A stretch of DNA of 64,000 bases, taken from Poronia punctata. Its lineage: Eukaryota; Ascomycota; Sordariomycetes; Xylariales; Xylariaceae. The DNA lies in NCBI GenBank assembly GCA_022579005.1, contig MU401516.1, positions 1 to 64,000 on the forward strand. The letters are read 5' to 3'. A program made the translations under genes and the position numbers. This document shows positions 49,901-62,800 of the stretch, in pieces (within the stretch, counting starts at the first letter, position 1; every line of letters begins with the position of its first letter). The notes under the pieces are model-generated. The model was not told the DNA's origin. It did no database searches and worked only from the letters and a program-made list of their open reading frames with translations.

Positions 49901-52900
49901 TTGCTGACATCGCCCCCTCAAGACACCCAAACCGAAATGGAATAGGCTCATTCCTTGGACTAGGTACAGGCCGCGGCACCACAGCACATAAGCACACCGC
50001 ATGCGTAAAGGTACCACATACAGCAAGTTTCCGTCTGACCAAGCAAAAACTGGCTTATGATACGTACTGAGTACATAATATATGGAGACTTCAGAACTAC
50101 TACATCGTCATCCATGTAACCCATCCCTGGTCGTTCCCTATGAGTTCATCATGGCTCTCGTCTGAAAAGCTATTTTCAACCATTCTGCCAGTCCCCTATG
50201 ACGAATGTCGTCGTCTCATACAAACTCGACACACGCAGCGCATAGCCTTGGACTCGGTGTCAGCATAGCCACCTACCAAAAATATACTCGGGGGTTGTCT
50301 CAAGATTCTACCGAGCTCAATGCAATGCGCACCACTTGTTCGAACACGAGTCAGTTAGCCTCAAAACCCGCCTACAATCTATATATGGCAACTTTGAGAT
50401 GGCAAATTCTTTAATTTTGCATAGCCAGGGGAAAGTTCGGGAAGGAGACCAAGGAATAGAAGGAATTAGACAAAACCGTGACGAGAGATTTCATATCATG
50501 TTATGTCGTCGGCGTCGCGTTCTCCGCGTGGATTAGTACTACGAGTACGTATGTGTACAATATTGCCATGGTGTTGGCAACAAAAGGATGACAGTTTTGC
50601 ATGATTGAGGTTGCTTAATCCATAGTTTAGTAATTAGGTATGTAGAAGAGATTGCTTTTCTCAAATTGACTGTTCTTTCGTGAGTGCGATGCTCACCTCA
50701 ATACCAACCAGACAAGATAAGTTGAATTACGTCTACCAATTCACGTCGAAATAAACCAGTAAATGAAATTATATACAGTAAACCAATTTTATTCAATTTC
50801 TTTTCTTCCCTCTTTGAGGATGGCCAGAACTTGATAGGGAATAGCTCTTCACTTGTCTCTTGTAGTTCGCGACGTACACGAACATGTCCATGTTCAGGTG
50901 GCTTGCGAAGTACCGGTACTTGGCTGATTTGGGGTAGGATTCGAGCAGGGATAATGCTTGGCGTTGTCTCGCTAATGTACTGGGTACATAAGCAATGACG
51001 TAGGTACGGCCAACCTTGCAAACGCCCACGCCCACAACCCCCTCTCATCTCGAAGCCTACGAGTAGGTAGTCTACCGCTCGTCACCAATATTTTTCCGTC
51101 TTGCACTGGTAGCAACATTACCAGGTTTCTAACCTTAGCTGGATGGGAGAAAGTCGAATCCATCACACCGGCACGGAATAAAATGAGGACGAAAAGAGAA
51201 GAAACGGAAACGTAAACTACATCAACCTACGTAAAAGTAGGCATATAGAAATGTCTGGTCCATTTTTAACCTTGGTATCACAGGATGAGAGGGGATCCTG
51301 AATGGGGCCAACACAACGAGCGGCGAAGAGACACAAAAGAGACCCTGCATGATGGCGATTGCCTCTTTGCCCCCCCCTTCCTTATTCATCCTCCTCATCC
51401 GTGGCGTCAGCTACACAACGAGTAGCCTCGCTGTCTTGCGACCCGCTGGGTAAATAAAGTCCCTGTCACAATGTTCTTGCTGGATGAGGGATTCCTACAC
51501 CTAATTACTTGCTTTAGGGACACTTCTTCGGCATTATGTGACTATCGAGCTAAGGCAGCTAATAATGCTCATGGAGACCCGCTCCGGCAGTGAGCCAGGC
51601 TGGCACACAGGGGAATAAATGCTTGGGCCACGACGACTGGGGCCGGAAAGGTGGGAAGGGCTAAGGAAGGAGGGGTGTTGGCAAGTGGAGGAAGAGGAGT
51701 CGGTCTATACGAAAAAATATGGACCAGCTCCCTTGGATGTCTCCTCGGCCCCCCCGGTTCGGAAGCGTCTTGCAAGTTTGCCTACTAGGACTTTTGTCAC
51801 TGAACAACTGAACTCAAGCATATCCGGTGAGCGCAATGACGATAGTTGGTACCCGATACATATTCCCTGCCAAGCACGACATGAAACTTGAATCCACAGT
51901 GAACCTTGCCCAGCACGCCAACTACCTATACGTAGGAGGCTCGGTACGTCCAGCTATACGCATATTTTTATACCATTGTTCTCACACCATTACGTATAAC
52001 GTACGGCATACTGTATTATTCTTCAGCAGCAGAATACATACGAGTAGTAATTCGCCTGCCTACTCGTACGAGTACAGGTGTGTACGCTCCCCTTCCACGG
52101 TAGGTAGTAGAAGCCTCTAGCGCTCTAACCTAGCCATCTCCCAACTACCTGGGTACTGCGGGTGTGGATGTACGTACTTGATAGTATCTAGATGAGGACA
52201 TCATAGTGGCTGCTGTACTATTGGGGTAGAGTTCGCCTCATCCCGTTCTTGCTACGCGTGTGATTTCAGTCGCAGCGCAGACCCGGGAAAACCAAGACAG
52301 GGACAGGAACACAAGTACTCGATGAATGGGGTTAATGGGGCTTCTCTACTCCATGCTACTGTACCTTTCAGTTCATTCCGGCACTCCCTCTATTGCTAGC
52401 CCCGCCAATCATAGTCGTCAATTCTGGCGTCTGTCTCGATGGGGACTGGACCCTGGGTCTGGTAGGTACCCTCGTGCCTCCTTCTGCTAGTAGACCCTTT
52501 CCCAACCCTTGTTTTACGCCCACTTTTGAGACTTGGCCATCAAATGGTCAAGATCCCGACAAATCTAACAAATCTGTAGAGTACGAGTACAGCAGTTGAC
52601 GTATCGGCCATTCCATCATAGGGAATACCTACACGTACCTTACTTCCTTTCATCAGTGTCCTGCGTGTTCGATACGTTTATCTAAAGCCTGCTTTCCGCC
52701 AAAATGGCCGCCGGGTGATTAATTTATATTGACGAGTTGATTTCCAACTACCTATTAGTATTTCTTTCCGTCTAGCAAATAAATTGCATGTCTTTTTCCA
52801 GCCTCGAACAAATAGAATAAAAGAAAAAGAAGAAGCCAACGGGAACAACAACCAACTCGAGAAAGAAAGAGGAACGGGAACCCACAGTATAGACACCAGC

Positions 52901-54037
52901 CTCGTCACCGTCTTCTCACGGAATACATATAAGCATATACATACCAATCACACGACACATCTACCTACGAGTCGACCTACCGCTACATACTCGTACCTAA
53001 CTAGGCCTTCTATCTGCAACTGCAAGTCTTGGACTCAAGTGTACAGTGTTTGACATAACACGCGGCCTAAAATCAGTGACCTCCCTCCGAGATAGATATC
53101 TGGCAGGGCTTGCTGATCTTGGACTCTTCGGTCTTGAAACGAGCCACCCGCACTCCACATTCTCATGATCAGTCGTCACCTAAAACGGCTCCTGTCAAAT
53201 TGGACACCTTCTCTTCCTCTCACCCACCCCCTCCGCAACGGAGCGAGCCTACAACATCATTTGGCCTCCAACTACCTAGCACGTACTTACATCTTCCTAC
53301 CGTTGAACCCTGTCGCTGCCCTGGGGCCCCAGGAGTCCACATCGAGTCCACATCGAGTCCCCATCAGGTCCCATCTTGCAGACTTGCAGAGACGCTACAG
53401 GATATTGGCACCGCCGATCCATCTGTCGACCTTCGTCACTGGGATTCTCCTACGGCTCTGAAGACCACCAAGACGGGCTAATAAGCTCGTGCGGCTCCAC
53501 CTGTACCTAATCATTGGAGTGTCAATAAAGCTTCGAGGGTTTTGGCTTGGGTCCGCAAAGTACCTGCTAGCCTCCCACAGTCGACTCAGGAAGAGGCCCA
53601 GTTATACATTCCGTACCTGTATTCGACCATCGGGACCTTCCTTGGTGTGTGCCTCCTGAGCTTGTCCATCGGACAGACACACACCGCAACACAAAACACA
53701 CTTAAGGTCCGCTGATCCCCCCTCTATAAGTCGTTGCGACTTTCTTTCGCACGTCCTTGAAAGTCAAAAAGTCAGCCATCCTCGACAGGGTAACACGAAT
53801 CTGTTCTCTTTCGGGATCTTGCATCTGATCAGCGAACCATATTGGGTTTTTGTCGCCGTGTAAAGAAGAAGAAAAGAAAAAGAATCCTAGACAAAGCCAT
53901 TGTTGTCCTTCTTTGAAGTGTGACAACTTCTATTTTTGTTTGACTTCTTATTTTTTTCCCCGGATCTTCTCTTGGATGGTGCTGTGTTGGGAGAACCTCA
54001 CATTGACCGCCGCCGACATCATACGTCCCCGTCGACG
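43969..54037. other. 10-kb gene-poor region
   Basis: No supported gene. All open frames are 60-125 codons, overlap on both strands and have no domain I know. It contains a GC-rich hairpin at 46,853-46,898, eleven or more TACGAGTA/TACTCGTA motifs with a cluster at 52,039-52,089, TAGGTAGG/ACCTACCT words and a (GACGAT)-like run at 49,056-49,076. The last ~1 kb (53,000-54,037) has CT-rich stretches and is probably the promoter and leader of the zinc-finger gene. Confidence 0.6.
46853..46898 (+). other. GC-rich hairpin
   Basis: GCCTCGCGGCTCTT (46853-46866) pairs with AAGAGCC-A-CCGCGAGGC (46882-46898), a 14-bp stem with a small bulge and a 15-nt A/T-rich loop. No gene flanks it closely. It may be a non-coding transcript fold or the end of an old element. 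Confidence 0.75.
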
Positions 54038-55347
54038 ATGACTATGACTCTTAACAACCAGTCACGACTCGGAGCTCTTAACTTCGACCACATGTCTTCC
54101 TACTCAAACTCGCCGCACTTCAGCAACCCCTGGGGCCAGAGCTCAGGTGGTCAGCATAACCATCACCACGGCATGTATTCGCAAGGCGGCTTGAGCACCA
54201 GCCTCGGCGGTCTCGACTCGATGGCGAAGCACCCGGCCAACAGGCCAAGCGCCAGTACAAGTGCCTCGATGGCACCATACGGAAGCATCCCGGTGACGTC
54301 TTCAGCAGCAGGTAGCACTCTCTTGGCGGATATGTATGAACAACAAGACTTACTCAATATGCCGCAAGATCTCATGAGCCTCAACCGAATGCAGACGACT
54401 TCTGCCGCGTACGGAGAGCCGTCGTATGCGGCCACGGCCTCTCCCGTCCACGCAACCTACTCGGCCTCGCCCAGCTCCTACGACAGCGTCTCTGGTTATG
54501 CGCCCGCCCCGATGCGTTCCACGTTCGCTCTCGCCCCGGAATCCGACAGCCGAAGGTATTCACAGTCATCAGTTTCCTCCTCTGCTCCATCAATCGACTC
54601 GGCCTCGGACGGATACATTCGGTCCCACCGGAATTCATTAGTTGACATAGATCACAGGGGCATTCCCCACGCCGACGACCGTAGGAGCTTCGCAGATGCC
54701 ATTGATGCTGGCCAGGGAATGTTGGCCATGAGCCAAGAGACACCCCGGGCCATCTACCCACCCAACAATAGGGGCAGGGGGTCAGCCGATTCTTACGGTT
54801 TCCCCTCGACCCATTCTACCGGTTCCTCTATCTCTTCGGCGAGCAACTATGGTAGCGGCTATTATGCCGCTTCCGTCGACTCTTCCGTCAGCGACTATTC
54901 GACCGCAGGCTCTGACATCGAGTCCGTCACTTCACGTACTCTACCTCGGCCCAATTTGATGACTCAGCCGCCACCTGCGCCGCAGTCGATGATGGGACAG
55001 TTTAGTTCCAAGGTTTCATCGAGCACGCAGAAAAAGCACAAGTGCAAAGTATGCGACAAGCGTTTTACGAGACCAAGCTCTTTACAAACGCACATGTACA
55101 GCCATACGGGCGAGAAACGTGAGTTGGACCGACTTCCTCCAAAAGACATGGAACAGACATGGACAGACATGGACGTCCCCTGCCAGATTATAAGCTAACA
55201 GACGTTGCAGCATTCTGTTGCGAGGTGGAAGGATGCGGAAGGCATTTCTCCGTCGTCTCAAATCTCCGGCGGCATCGTAAAGTTCATAAGAACGACACAA
55301 AGTCGGACGCTGGCTCAGAGGACCATCAGGACGACCACTCCGATTGA
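54038..55347 (+). CDS. flbC: C2H2 zinc-finger transcription factor, FlbC-like
   Basis: A nuclear DNA-binding protein; FlbC in Aspergillus activates asexual development genes. Exons 54038-55118 and 55211-55347 (donor GTGAGT, branch GCTAAC, acceptor CAG) join in phase to 405 residues. Residues 1-325 are disordered and rich in Ser, Tyr, Gly, Pro and His. Two adjacent C2H2 fingers close the protein. The first is KHKCKVCDKRFTRPSSLQTH with a TGEKP linker; the intron splits the Pro codon. The second is CEVEGCGRHFSVVSNLRRHRKVH. This pair and its C-terminal position are the FlbC pattern. The tail is short and acidic. An in-frame ATG at 53,936 would add 34 residues that look like leader sequence; the tandem ATGACTATG at 54,038 is preferred. 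It is the only gene in the last 36 kb. Confidence 0.82.
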
Positions 55348-58300
55348 AGAAATCGAAAGAGAAGGGAGACGAAGACCACATTATGAATGGACGAGATTAT
55401 TCGCACCGGACCAGACCACTTATCTAGATGCCTGCTGGGGGTAACTGACTTCACGGGAACCGTGTTGTACAGGCCGAACATGTTTACGACGACAAAAAAC
55501 TTACTTAGAGGATACCCGTCAGCACTTTTTTTCGTTATACATCCTACACCGGCGATGACTGGGATACGCGGCGTTTCGATGGTTAGCGAGAAGCGGGCTA
55601 GTCCCTGCTATTACATTTTCTATGGGGAGTGTGGAATTTACGAAAGAGGAGGGGGCGGCGCGTGCCTGTGCGACCTGCAGGAAGAGCGTTAGAACTCGGG
55701 CGTGGAAAGCATTCGTCGTTTTATTTATTGTGGGGCATTTATGCTTTCTTATTTCATCGTTCATGATCGTCACAACGCCGGCGGCTACTCTTTTGGGGAG
55801 ATACCATGACCATCGTGGCGTTTCGGAGTTTTGTTTTTTTCGGAGAACGACGGGTTACACACATTCACATTCTGCATCGACCGGATAGGTTTGACGACAA
55901 GGACACTGGTACCGATTACTGTATATACATATATACGAGCGTTCGCAACAACGAGCCCCATCGACGTCGGACAAGAGAAAACAAGGGGAAAAGGCTGGGA
56001 CCAAACGACGAGGAACCACATTGTATCAACAGTTATGCCGTGCGTATACCCAGGCGAAGAGAGAAAGGGGGAGCGGAGAAGTGATGATGAAGACACTCCC
56101 CGAAGCATATAACGATTCGATTCCTCAAAGCGGCGGGCGCGCATATCCACCGTTAGACGAGGAACACCTAACATTCGCTCATGTAATCTAATAGCTGACA
56201 TAGCAAAAGATAAAGATATAAAATGATATAGAAGGTCGGCCAAGACACCGACCTTTGCTTATTCTACACCCGTTCGTTCTATCAATCATACATGCATAAC
56301 ATAGCCTCTCTACATCGGTGATATCAAATGCCTTATCTTGCACTGGCCAGTACAACGTTTTTGACGTGAGTATTTAGTCTAGGGTTGGGTACTCTAAAAG
56401 TAAATATTAGACGACGATCTCGGAACGGTCTGCTACGATAGGTATGTGGTGCGGCGCGGTACGGGACGGATTCGAGAGCCCCAACTCTTTCTTTTCTGCC
56501 TTTTACTCCTCATTTTTGGTCGGCCGGCAAGCAAAAGATCCTTGTTTTTCCTTTCCTTGTAGGGATCGTCACGACATCCCCACACGTATGGAAGGCAGTT
56601 TATTAAGTCAAGTCAACCGAACGAGTCAGTTCCCTTTTCTTCCGCTCTCTCTCTCTCTCTCTCTCTTTTCCTTTGATTGGTTGGTATTCATGAATTTCTG
56701 ATCATTTTGGGGAAAACGTGACCCGGACCGCTTCTTTAAGAGAAATATGCAATGCTGATCTGGGGTTTATTTATTTTAATTGTTTAGACTAGGTATAATT
56801 ACTTACTTGTACACGCGAAAAAGGATCTACTCGTACTAATATACCTTTTCTTTTTCTCCTCAAACGTTAGCGCGGAAGAAAACGTCAACCAGCCAGCCAG
56901 CCAACCATTATGATTTGAGAAGATACTACCTATGTACCTACCTATATTATGTTATTGTAAGGGATAGTGTACTATACCTATGCTATGCTACTAGGTCTAA
57001 GATATGAAAGGCTGGCGCATAACACATGCACATTGCACATTTTCACTAGGTATGCCGCAATTACCTATTTCGTATGCGGCGGAAGATGGATAGTGAGAGG
57101 GGGGGGGGGATATTGTTATAGGTAAGTAAGTAAGTAGTGTATTGATTGATATCTTGAAGATCTCTTACAAGTCAGTCAGTCCTAAGCTAAACTAATCTTT
57201 TCACTCTCTCCCCCCCGGTGTACGGATTAGGTATTATCACCTGTCTAAGACTAGTAGTAATAGAGAAAAGAGAGAGAGAGAGATATATACATATTGTTGC
57301 CTGTACAAAAGTTATACCATGCATATGTTACCATACCGGGAAAAAAGCAAAGAGTGGCATGACATTGAACATTATTTTAAAGGATTCTTTTCTTTCTTTT
57401 TTTCTTTCTTTTTTTCTTTCTTCTCTCTTTTTTGTTATAAATATTCCCCCCCCTAAAAAATGTAATAAGAATGCTTACTCGTGCTTTGATGATTCCCCCC
57501 CCCCCCCCCTTACCTACTTCTACTTACCTTAACCCCTTCCTTTGCCTATATAATGTAGGTAAAGTAGCTACACTAAAATATTTCTTCTTCTTCTTCTTAA
57601 CATTAACCTAATTGCTTACCTACCGGCAAGATAACAAATAACTTACTAGATAATTACCTACTACACGTACCTATCCAATCAAGAAAAAATATATACGTGT
57701 AAAATGAACTTAAAGTAGAAAAGAAAGAAAACTGGCGTTAAAAGAAAAGAAAAACAACGACAAGGACGACATGCCTATTCAGGATACAATAGATACATGA
57801 TCGACAATCAAAACAGGTGGCCGAGCACCAAACCAAAAAACCACCACCCCCCCTTGCAAAAAATAATACGGGTTTGGTGTGTTGTGGGAACGACCCTCTC
57901 AAAACATGAAACACGCTCAGCAGCGCACTACTACCCCTCGGCATGCATATTCGTACTTACACATATTGCGCTAGGTTAAGTGGGTAAAAGTAAAGTAGGT
58001 ATGTATGTATGTATGTACCTTGCTTGCCGCACTTTATTTTATACCCAGGTTTGAATTTATCTACCTACCTATTATATATGCAGGCGGTACCTACGAGTAC
58101 ATTGTTAGGTTAATGTACGTCTTAGGTTGTGGAGAGGTATACCGGTATTAAGCTCGAGAGAAGAGAAAAAAGAGGGACGATATGTATTATAGTGTTGAAC
58201 TTTTGTCTGCTCGTGTTATGCCTAGTCGTTCGTGAATGTAAGGGGCCGGGGTCGTTGATGTGTGATCGTCACACGCTACCGGCATTGTCCAACTAGGTAG

Positions 58301-59506
58301 GTAGGTAAGGCACGTTTAGGTAAGTAAGTACGAGGATGGTGGGTTAGATGAGATTTGGATATTTACTCTCTTCGAAAATACCCACGTCCGTTAGTTAAAC
58401 CAAGCTGAAGAATGGTCGGGTATGATTCTAAGCAATATACATATCAATCAGTATACGAAGGTGGCTTAGATAGAATATACACAAGTGCCATTACCGGTAT
58501 TCCCTTAAGACAAAGTAGACAAAAGGGGGGGAAAAAGAAGATTGATTTCTTCTACGTTCGCTGTTGGTTGGCTTCGTGCTAGCAAAAAAGTCAAGAACTA
58601 CTGCATATGTCATCTGATGCTTACATCTTTAGCGTTTACACTAAATAATGGGAAAGGGGGGGGTTAGCCTTCGATGGATAAATATGGGGAAAGGTATCTA
58701 AAAGGTTGAGTGATATCTTCCGTAACCAACTTCACTAGTTGGCTAGCTTGTTAAAACGTCCTTTTTATTTTATTAGTCCAAGATTAGTGGTATTGCCGTT
58801 GCTGTCGTTTTCTCTTTACGGAGTTTCTTAATATTGTTCCTGTGCGATGACAACATAGAGGGGCGAATTTCCCCATTGCCAGCAAAAACATGGCATGGCA
58901 TGACATCGCGAGTCGGCGACAACGGGGAACTTGAAGTCAGCACAATGTATAAGATAATAGAGGGGCGGTAAGGCAAGGCGGAAGAATGATAATGGTTACC
59001 CCTAGTCACTATCCAGTATACGGTTAAAGGACTAGATAGGCTAGGAGATGGAGGGATAAAGGGGACATGGAAAAACAAGACGATGAGAGTATATGCAACG
59101 ATGAGGCTAAGGGATGGGGAATACCAACCAAGTCTGTAATGAAAAGACCGTAAACAGATTATGTGGCCGGTGTTGAGTAAAACACGTGATGAACTGAACA
59201 AGTCAAATTGTCAAATTGACCATCGTAGACACCCTCGAGTATTTGTCCAACACTCCGATGCATGTGTTGCTGGGTTACATATTGTTGTTACATGTAAGCC
59301 ACGCCATCTAAGTGGCTGACCTTTTCGAGAGTCCTAAAGACCTACACACATACACCTCAGACCATAGGTGTATACGTGCAGGGCCTACGGGTAGGTCGAT
59401 GAAACCCTGCCATCCCGGCGACGCTTTCCTCAAACGTGTCGTCGGCCCGTGTTTTCTTCATTTGCAAGGAATCTTCGCCGTCCCGGTTCGATGAGCCGCC
59501 TGGGGA
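55348..59506. other. Downstream region of flbC-like gene, microsatellite-rich, no gene
   Basis: About 4 kb with long CT, TTTC, GGGG and CCCC runs (56,643-56,668; 57,386-57,424; 57,490-57,508), TACTCGTA at 56,828 and TACGAGTA at 58,092. Overlapping short frames with no likeness to known proteins. The first ~700 bp are likely the 3' UTR of the zinc-finger gene. Confidence 0.6.
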
Positions 59507-59663
59507 GGGGGGGGGGGGGGGGGGGGACAACCGAAATTTTCGAGGCTCCTAAGCCCACAGGACAGTAGCATAGAAGCACGGGGGGGACGTTTCCAATTAC
59601 CTAATTTACCGGCCCCTATTTTAGCNNNNNNNNNNCCGCCCCCCCCCGCCCCCCCCCCGCCCG

Positions 59664-59723
<60 letters not shown>
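59507..59723. other. Assembly gap with homopolymer edges
   Basis: A 20-base G run (59507-59526), ten N (59626-59635) and a ~90-base C-rich run (59636-59723) with a few G. The N run is a scaffold gap of nominal size. Poly-Gly open frames here are artefacts of the homopolymer. Confidence 0.97.
59527..59625 (+). repeat. Left copy of the 99-bp gap-flanking duplicate
   Basis: Starts ACAACCGAAATTTTCGAGG and ends TATTTTAGC at the N run. It aligns without gaps to 59724-59822 with seven differences, every one a transversion, which is unlike natural or RIP change and suits low-quality read ends. Confidence 0.9.
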
Positions 59724-59822
59724 ACAACCGAACTTTTCGAGGCTCCTAAGCCCTCAGGACAGTAGCATAGAAGCACGGCGGGGACGATTCCAATTACCTA
59801 CTTTACCGGCCACTATTGTAGC
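59724..59822 (+). repeat. Right copy of the 99-bp gap-flanking duplicate
   Basis: Starts ACAACCGAACTTTTCGAGG and ends TATTGTAGC. Probably the same locus as 59527-59625, represented twice because two contigs overlap at the gap. Confidence 0.9.
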
Positions 59823-62800
59823 TCCGTGTAACTACTAGGCGATAGGGTGGCACTCGTCCGGGATAACTCAACCCCACCCTTTCGGTTCGATTGCGCACAC
59901 ACCGCGCATATTCACCTACATACACAAAGTATAGACATAGCCGTGCGGCGCATATACGGTATGCTGTAATCATATACGTGTACACACAAGAACTGTATGT
60001 AATTAAGGTATGTACGTGATGCATATTGGGCGGCAACTTGTGACGAGCACTTCCGGGTGGGGTTGGGACCGGATAGACTAAGGTTAGGTAGATATACCCG
60101 AGACCAGCCGATGTGTTTGACTGGCTCACGAACGATGGTCTGGCATCCATGTCGTCAGAGCGCGCGAGCACATGTTCGCTTGGCTGTATTGCCTTGGTTA
60201 CTCGAGTTCTTGGATGGAAAGCCTCAGCGTAGACCCGTTCAGGTATTATCGTATATTGCAGAAAAAAAGTTGGAAGGAAGAGGTGTCACCGTACTTGCGC
60301 CTTCGAGGTGGAATCAAGGCCTTTCCGGTTAGTTTGAGGGGCTTCAAAATTCTTATGCCAGGCCAGCTCCGAGTAAGGCTCTCCTCATTTGGAATTGGTT
60401 GGCCTCGTTGATTGCTGCTTCAAAGTTCAGCCGGTCAGCCAGTGGTTTATCGGGACCCACCAGGCTGCAAGCACCTTCACCTTCTTTCATCGGTACTTTG
60501 CATCCACTGAATGGTAGATAGCCACGTCGCGATCCTGCTTTCTCCAGAACCCTTTTTGAAGATGATTTTAGGCTGACTCTTGAGCTGGTTTTGGTAATAC
60601 AACACCCAAGATAGGTAGGTAGCTAAGATACGACCCTATTGTTGATGACGACACGGCCTGCCTCAGGACGGGCCGATGACGTTGATCACCACCGGGGTCA
60701 ACAGCCGCCTTGGCCTTGGCTCCATCCTTGGTTTGGCTAATTAACGCCGAATCACGTATTTCGTAGCAGTAGAAGCAATATGTTAAATGGAAACAGGTAA
60801 TAGCCAACCGGGAACGCTAGGAACGTTGAAAAATGGACAACTGTCATTGAAGTTTTGGCAAATTGGAAAATTTTTATACCTTATTGGCTGAGGGAGGGGA
60901 GGGGAAGGGACGATGAGATTGGAGGGGTAGTTTTTGATGGTGGCGGTGGGCGGTAGTGAAGGAAAGCGCCAGCCAAATGAGAGCTAGGCTCGGGTCCAGG
61001 AGTCCAAAACTTCTGCTTCGCTGCATAAAGCACGAGTGAGTATTGTATTATGTACCAATCGATGTACTGGCACCTGGGAGGATCTTCAGGGTCCTCGATG
61101 ATGCATTTCATGAGGACCCTCGAATCGACAATCCGAGAAATTTCAGTGTTCGACTAGATTATGATGGCGCGCATGCTATTACGCGAAACCTGTGTCTCCA
61201 GACTCCAGCCCATGTTGACGCCGGCTCATGCGGTGACACTTCCATACAGCACACATCAGCAACGTGACAGAGGCGCCATCTTCAGATCGTGTGTATATCT
61301 GTATGCGTGTAAGTACATACCTATTTAGTTAGCATGTATGTGTAACTAGACATATTTGTGTAGCAGGTATTCTAGGTTAGGATATCACTGCAAGTTGCCA
61401 CGCTATAGCCTACCATCGTACTACCTACCTACGAGTATACGTCCTTGTGCGCTTCTCCCGCGGCATAAGCAGCACATTAAGTTACCACACGTTTTCTCGC
61501 CTACGATTTGCTCACGGTATCACATTAGACGCCTAATAGTGTAAACACGTGTATTATGTTGTTGTGTAGACACTCGCTTTTCTGATAGGTGAGGCAAAGT
61601 ACGTGGAGGAATGCTATGAAAAGCTGAAACGAGCTGAAGAGGCAATCTGCAAATCATTCTATTCTGGTGGACGATGAGGATCTGGCGACAAGGTAATCGC
61701 CTCTCGAGTTGTTGTGCGCTTGCTTACCTACCACCCTACCTACCTACATGCGCATATCCAACTGGCAGTTTCGACTCGCAATCTCTATCAAACATACCTA
61801 CTGTAACCACCACGAACAATACCTAACCTAACCTACTGAAGTTGACATGTTCAATATGTGTCCTTACTTGCTAACCAAGTCTCCCAGCGCGTAAAAGCCT
61901 GTATTCCATAGGAAACAGTAGGTCTGTGATGCAAGGTCGAGAAAGGGGGCCGGGCCCACTGGAAGAATCCTTCCCACTTCTGAATACCGAGCCCGGTCCC
62001 CGGTGTGGCCGGAGTTAGGATTCATTGGATCTCATGTCAAATGCTTCCTAGAGGGATGCCGGTGTCGCACCTTGTGGATAGCCCTGGTGCCTGGTAAGGC
62101 TAAGTCACTTTTACTTTGGGAGTTTCAATGCGCCAAGTTTCCAGGACGTTGTTGGACGAGAAGTAAATGTAAGAATGTAAGGTACATCCGTGTAAGACAA
62201 GATGAAGGAATTTTACTGCGGAGGCATAACATGTCCCTACTGATTTACGTGTACACATATATTGTGTAGTGGATGTATTAATTGAGTATAGACTGTAACG
62301 GTACCCACCTGCTTTAGTCGGAGCCTCGGAGCGTAGGCGGTTTCAAAACAATGAGCTACCGGCAGTTCAAAAAAGATCGGCAAGTCTGCTTCAGCACAAA
62401 GGTATACTAGTGGGTTAAGTCTGCAACGGGACGTGGTCATCCTAGTCATGGACTGGCAACTCGCTGCTACCTACTGACAAGTAATAAATCCTCGAGGCAA
62501 ATGATTGTTTAACCTTTGTATTCTGTATGGTTGAGTGATATTGTGACAATTTATTTGTTATTGAGCTCTTTACAGAATTCCCCGTTGGCAGAGTTAACGC
62601 CGCACAGTGCGACGTATCTCTTCACAGTAGAGCTGGAAAAATATCAGCAGATGTAACAAAATGGGTAGCAGAAGGATTATAGTAGGACAGGGATAAAAGA
62701 TAATATGATGTCACAAAAGCTGGGGTTGTCCGAAAGGGTGGTCTCTGATTTGCTCCTTATTTTATATGGGTCGGCTCCCTATCCTGGCATTGTGAGGGTC

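Noticed and set aside
53936..54037. N-terminal extension of the zinc-finger protein from ATG 53,936
   Set aside because: The 34 added residues look like translated leader and lack the Ser/His/Gly style of the protein; the ATG at 54,038 is a better start.
59458..59727. Poly-glycine protein on the minus strand
   Set aside because: Produced by the homopolymer C run and the N gap.
59860..59905. Possible tRNA (GGTTCGATT B-box-like word)
   Set aside because: No matching A box or acceptor stem at the right distance.
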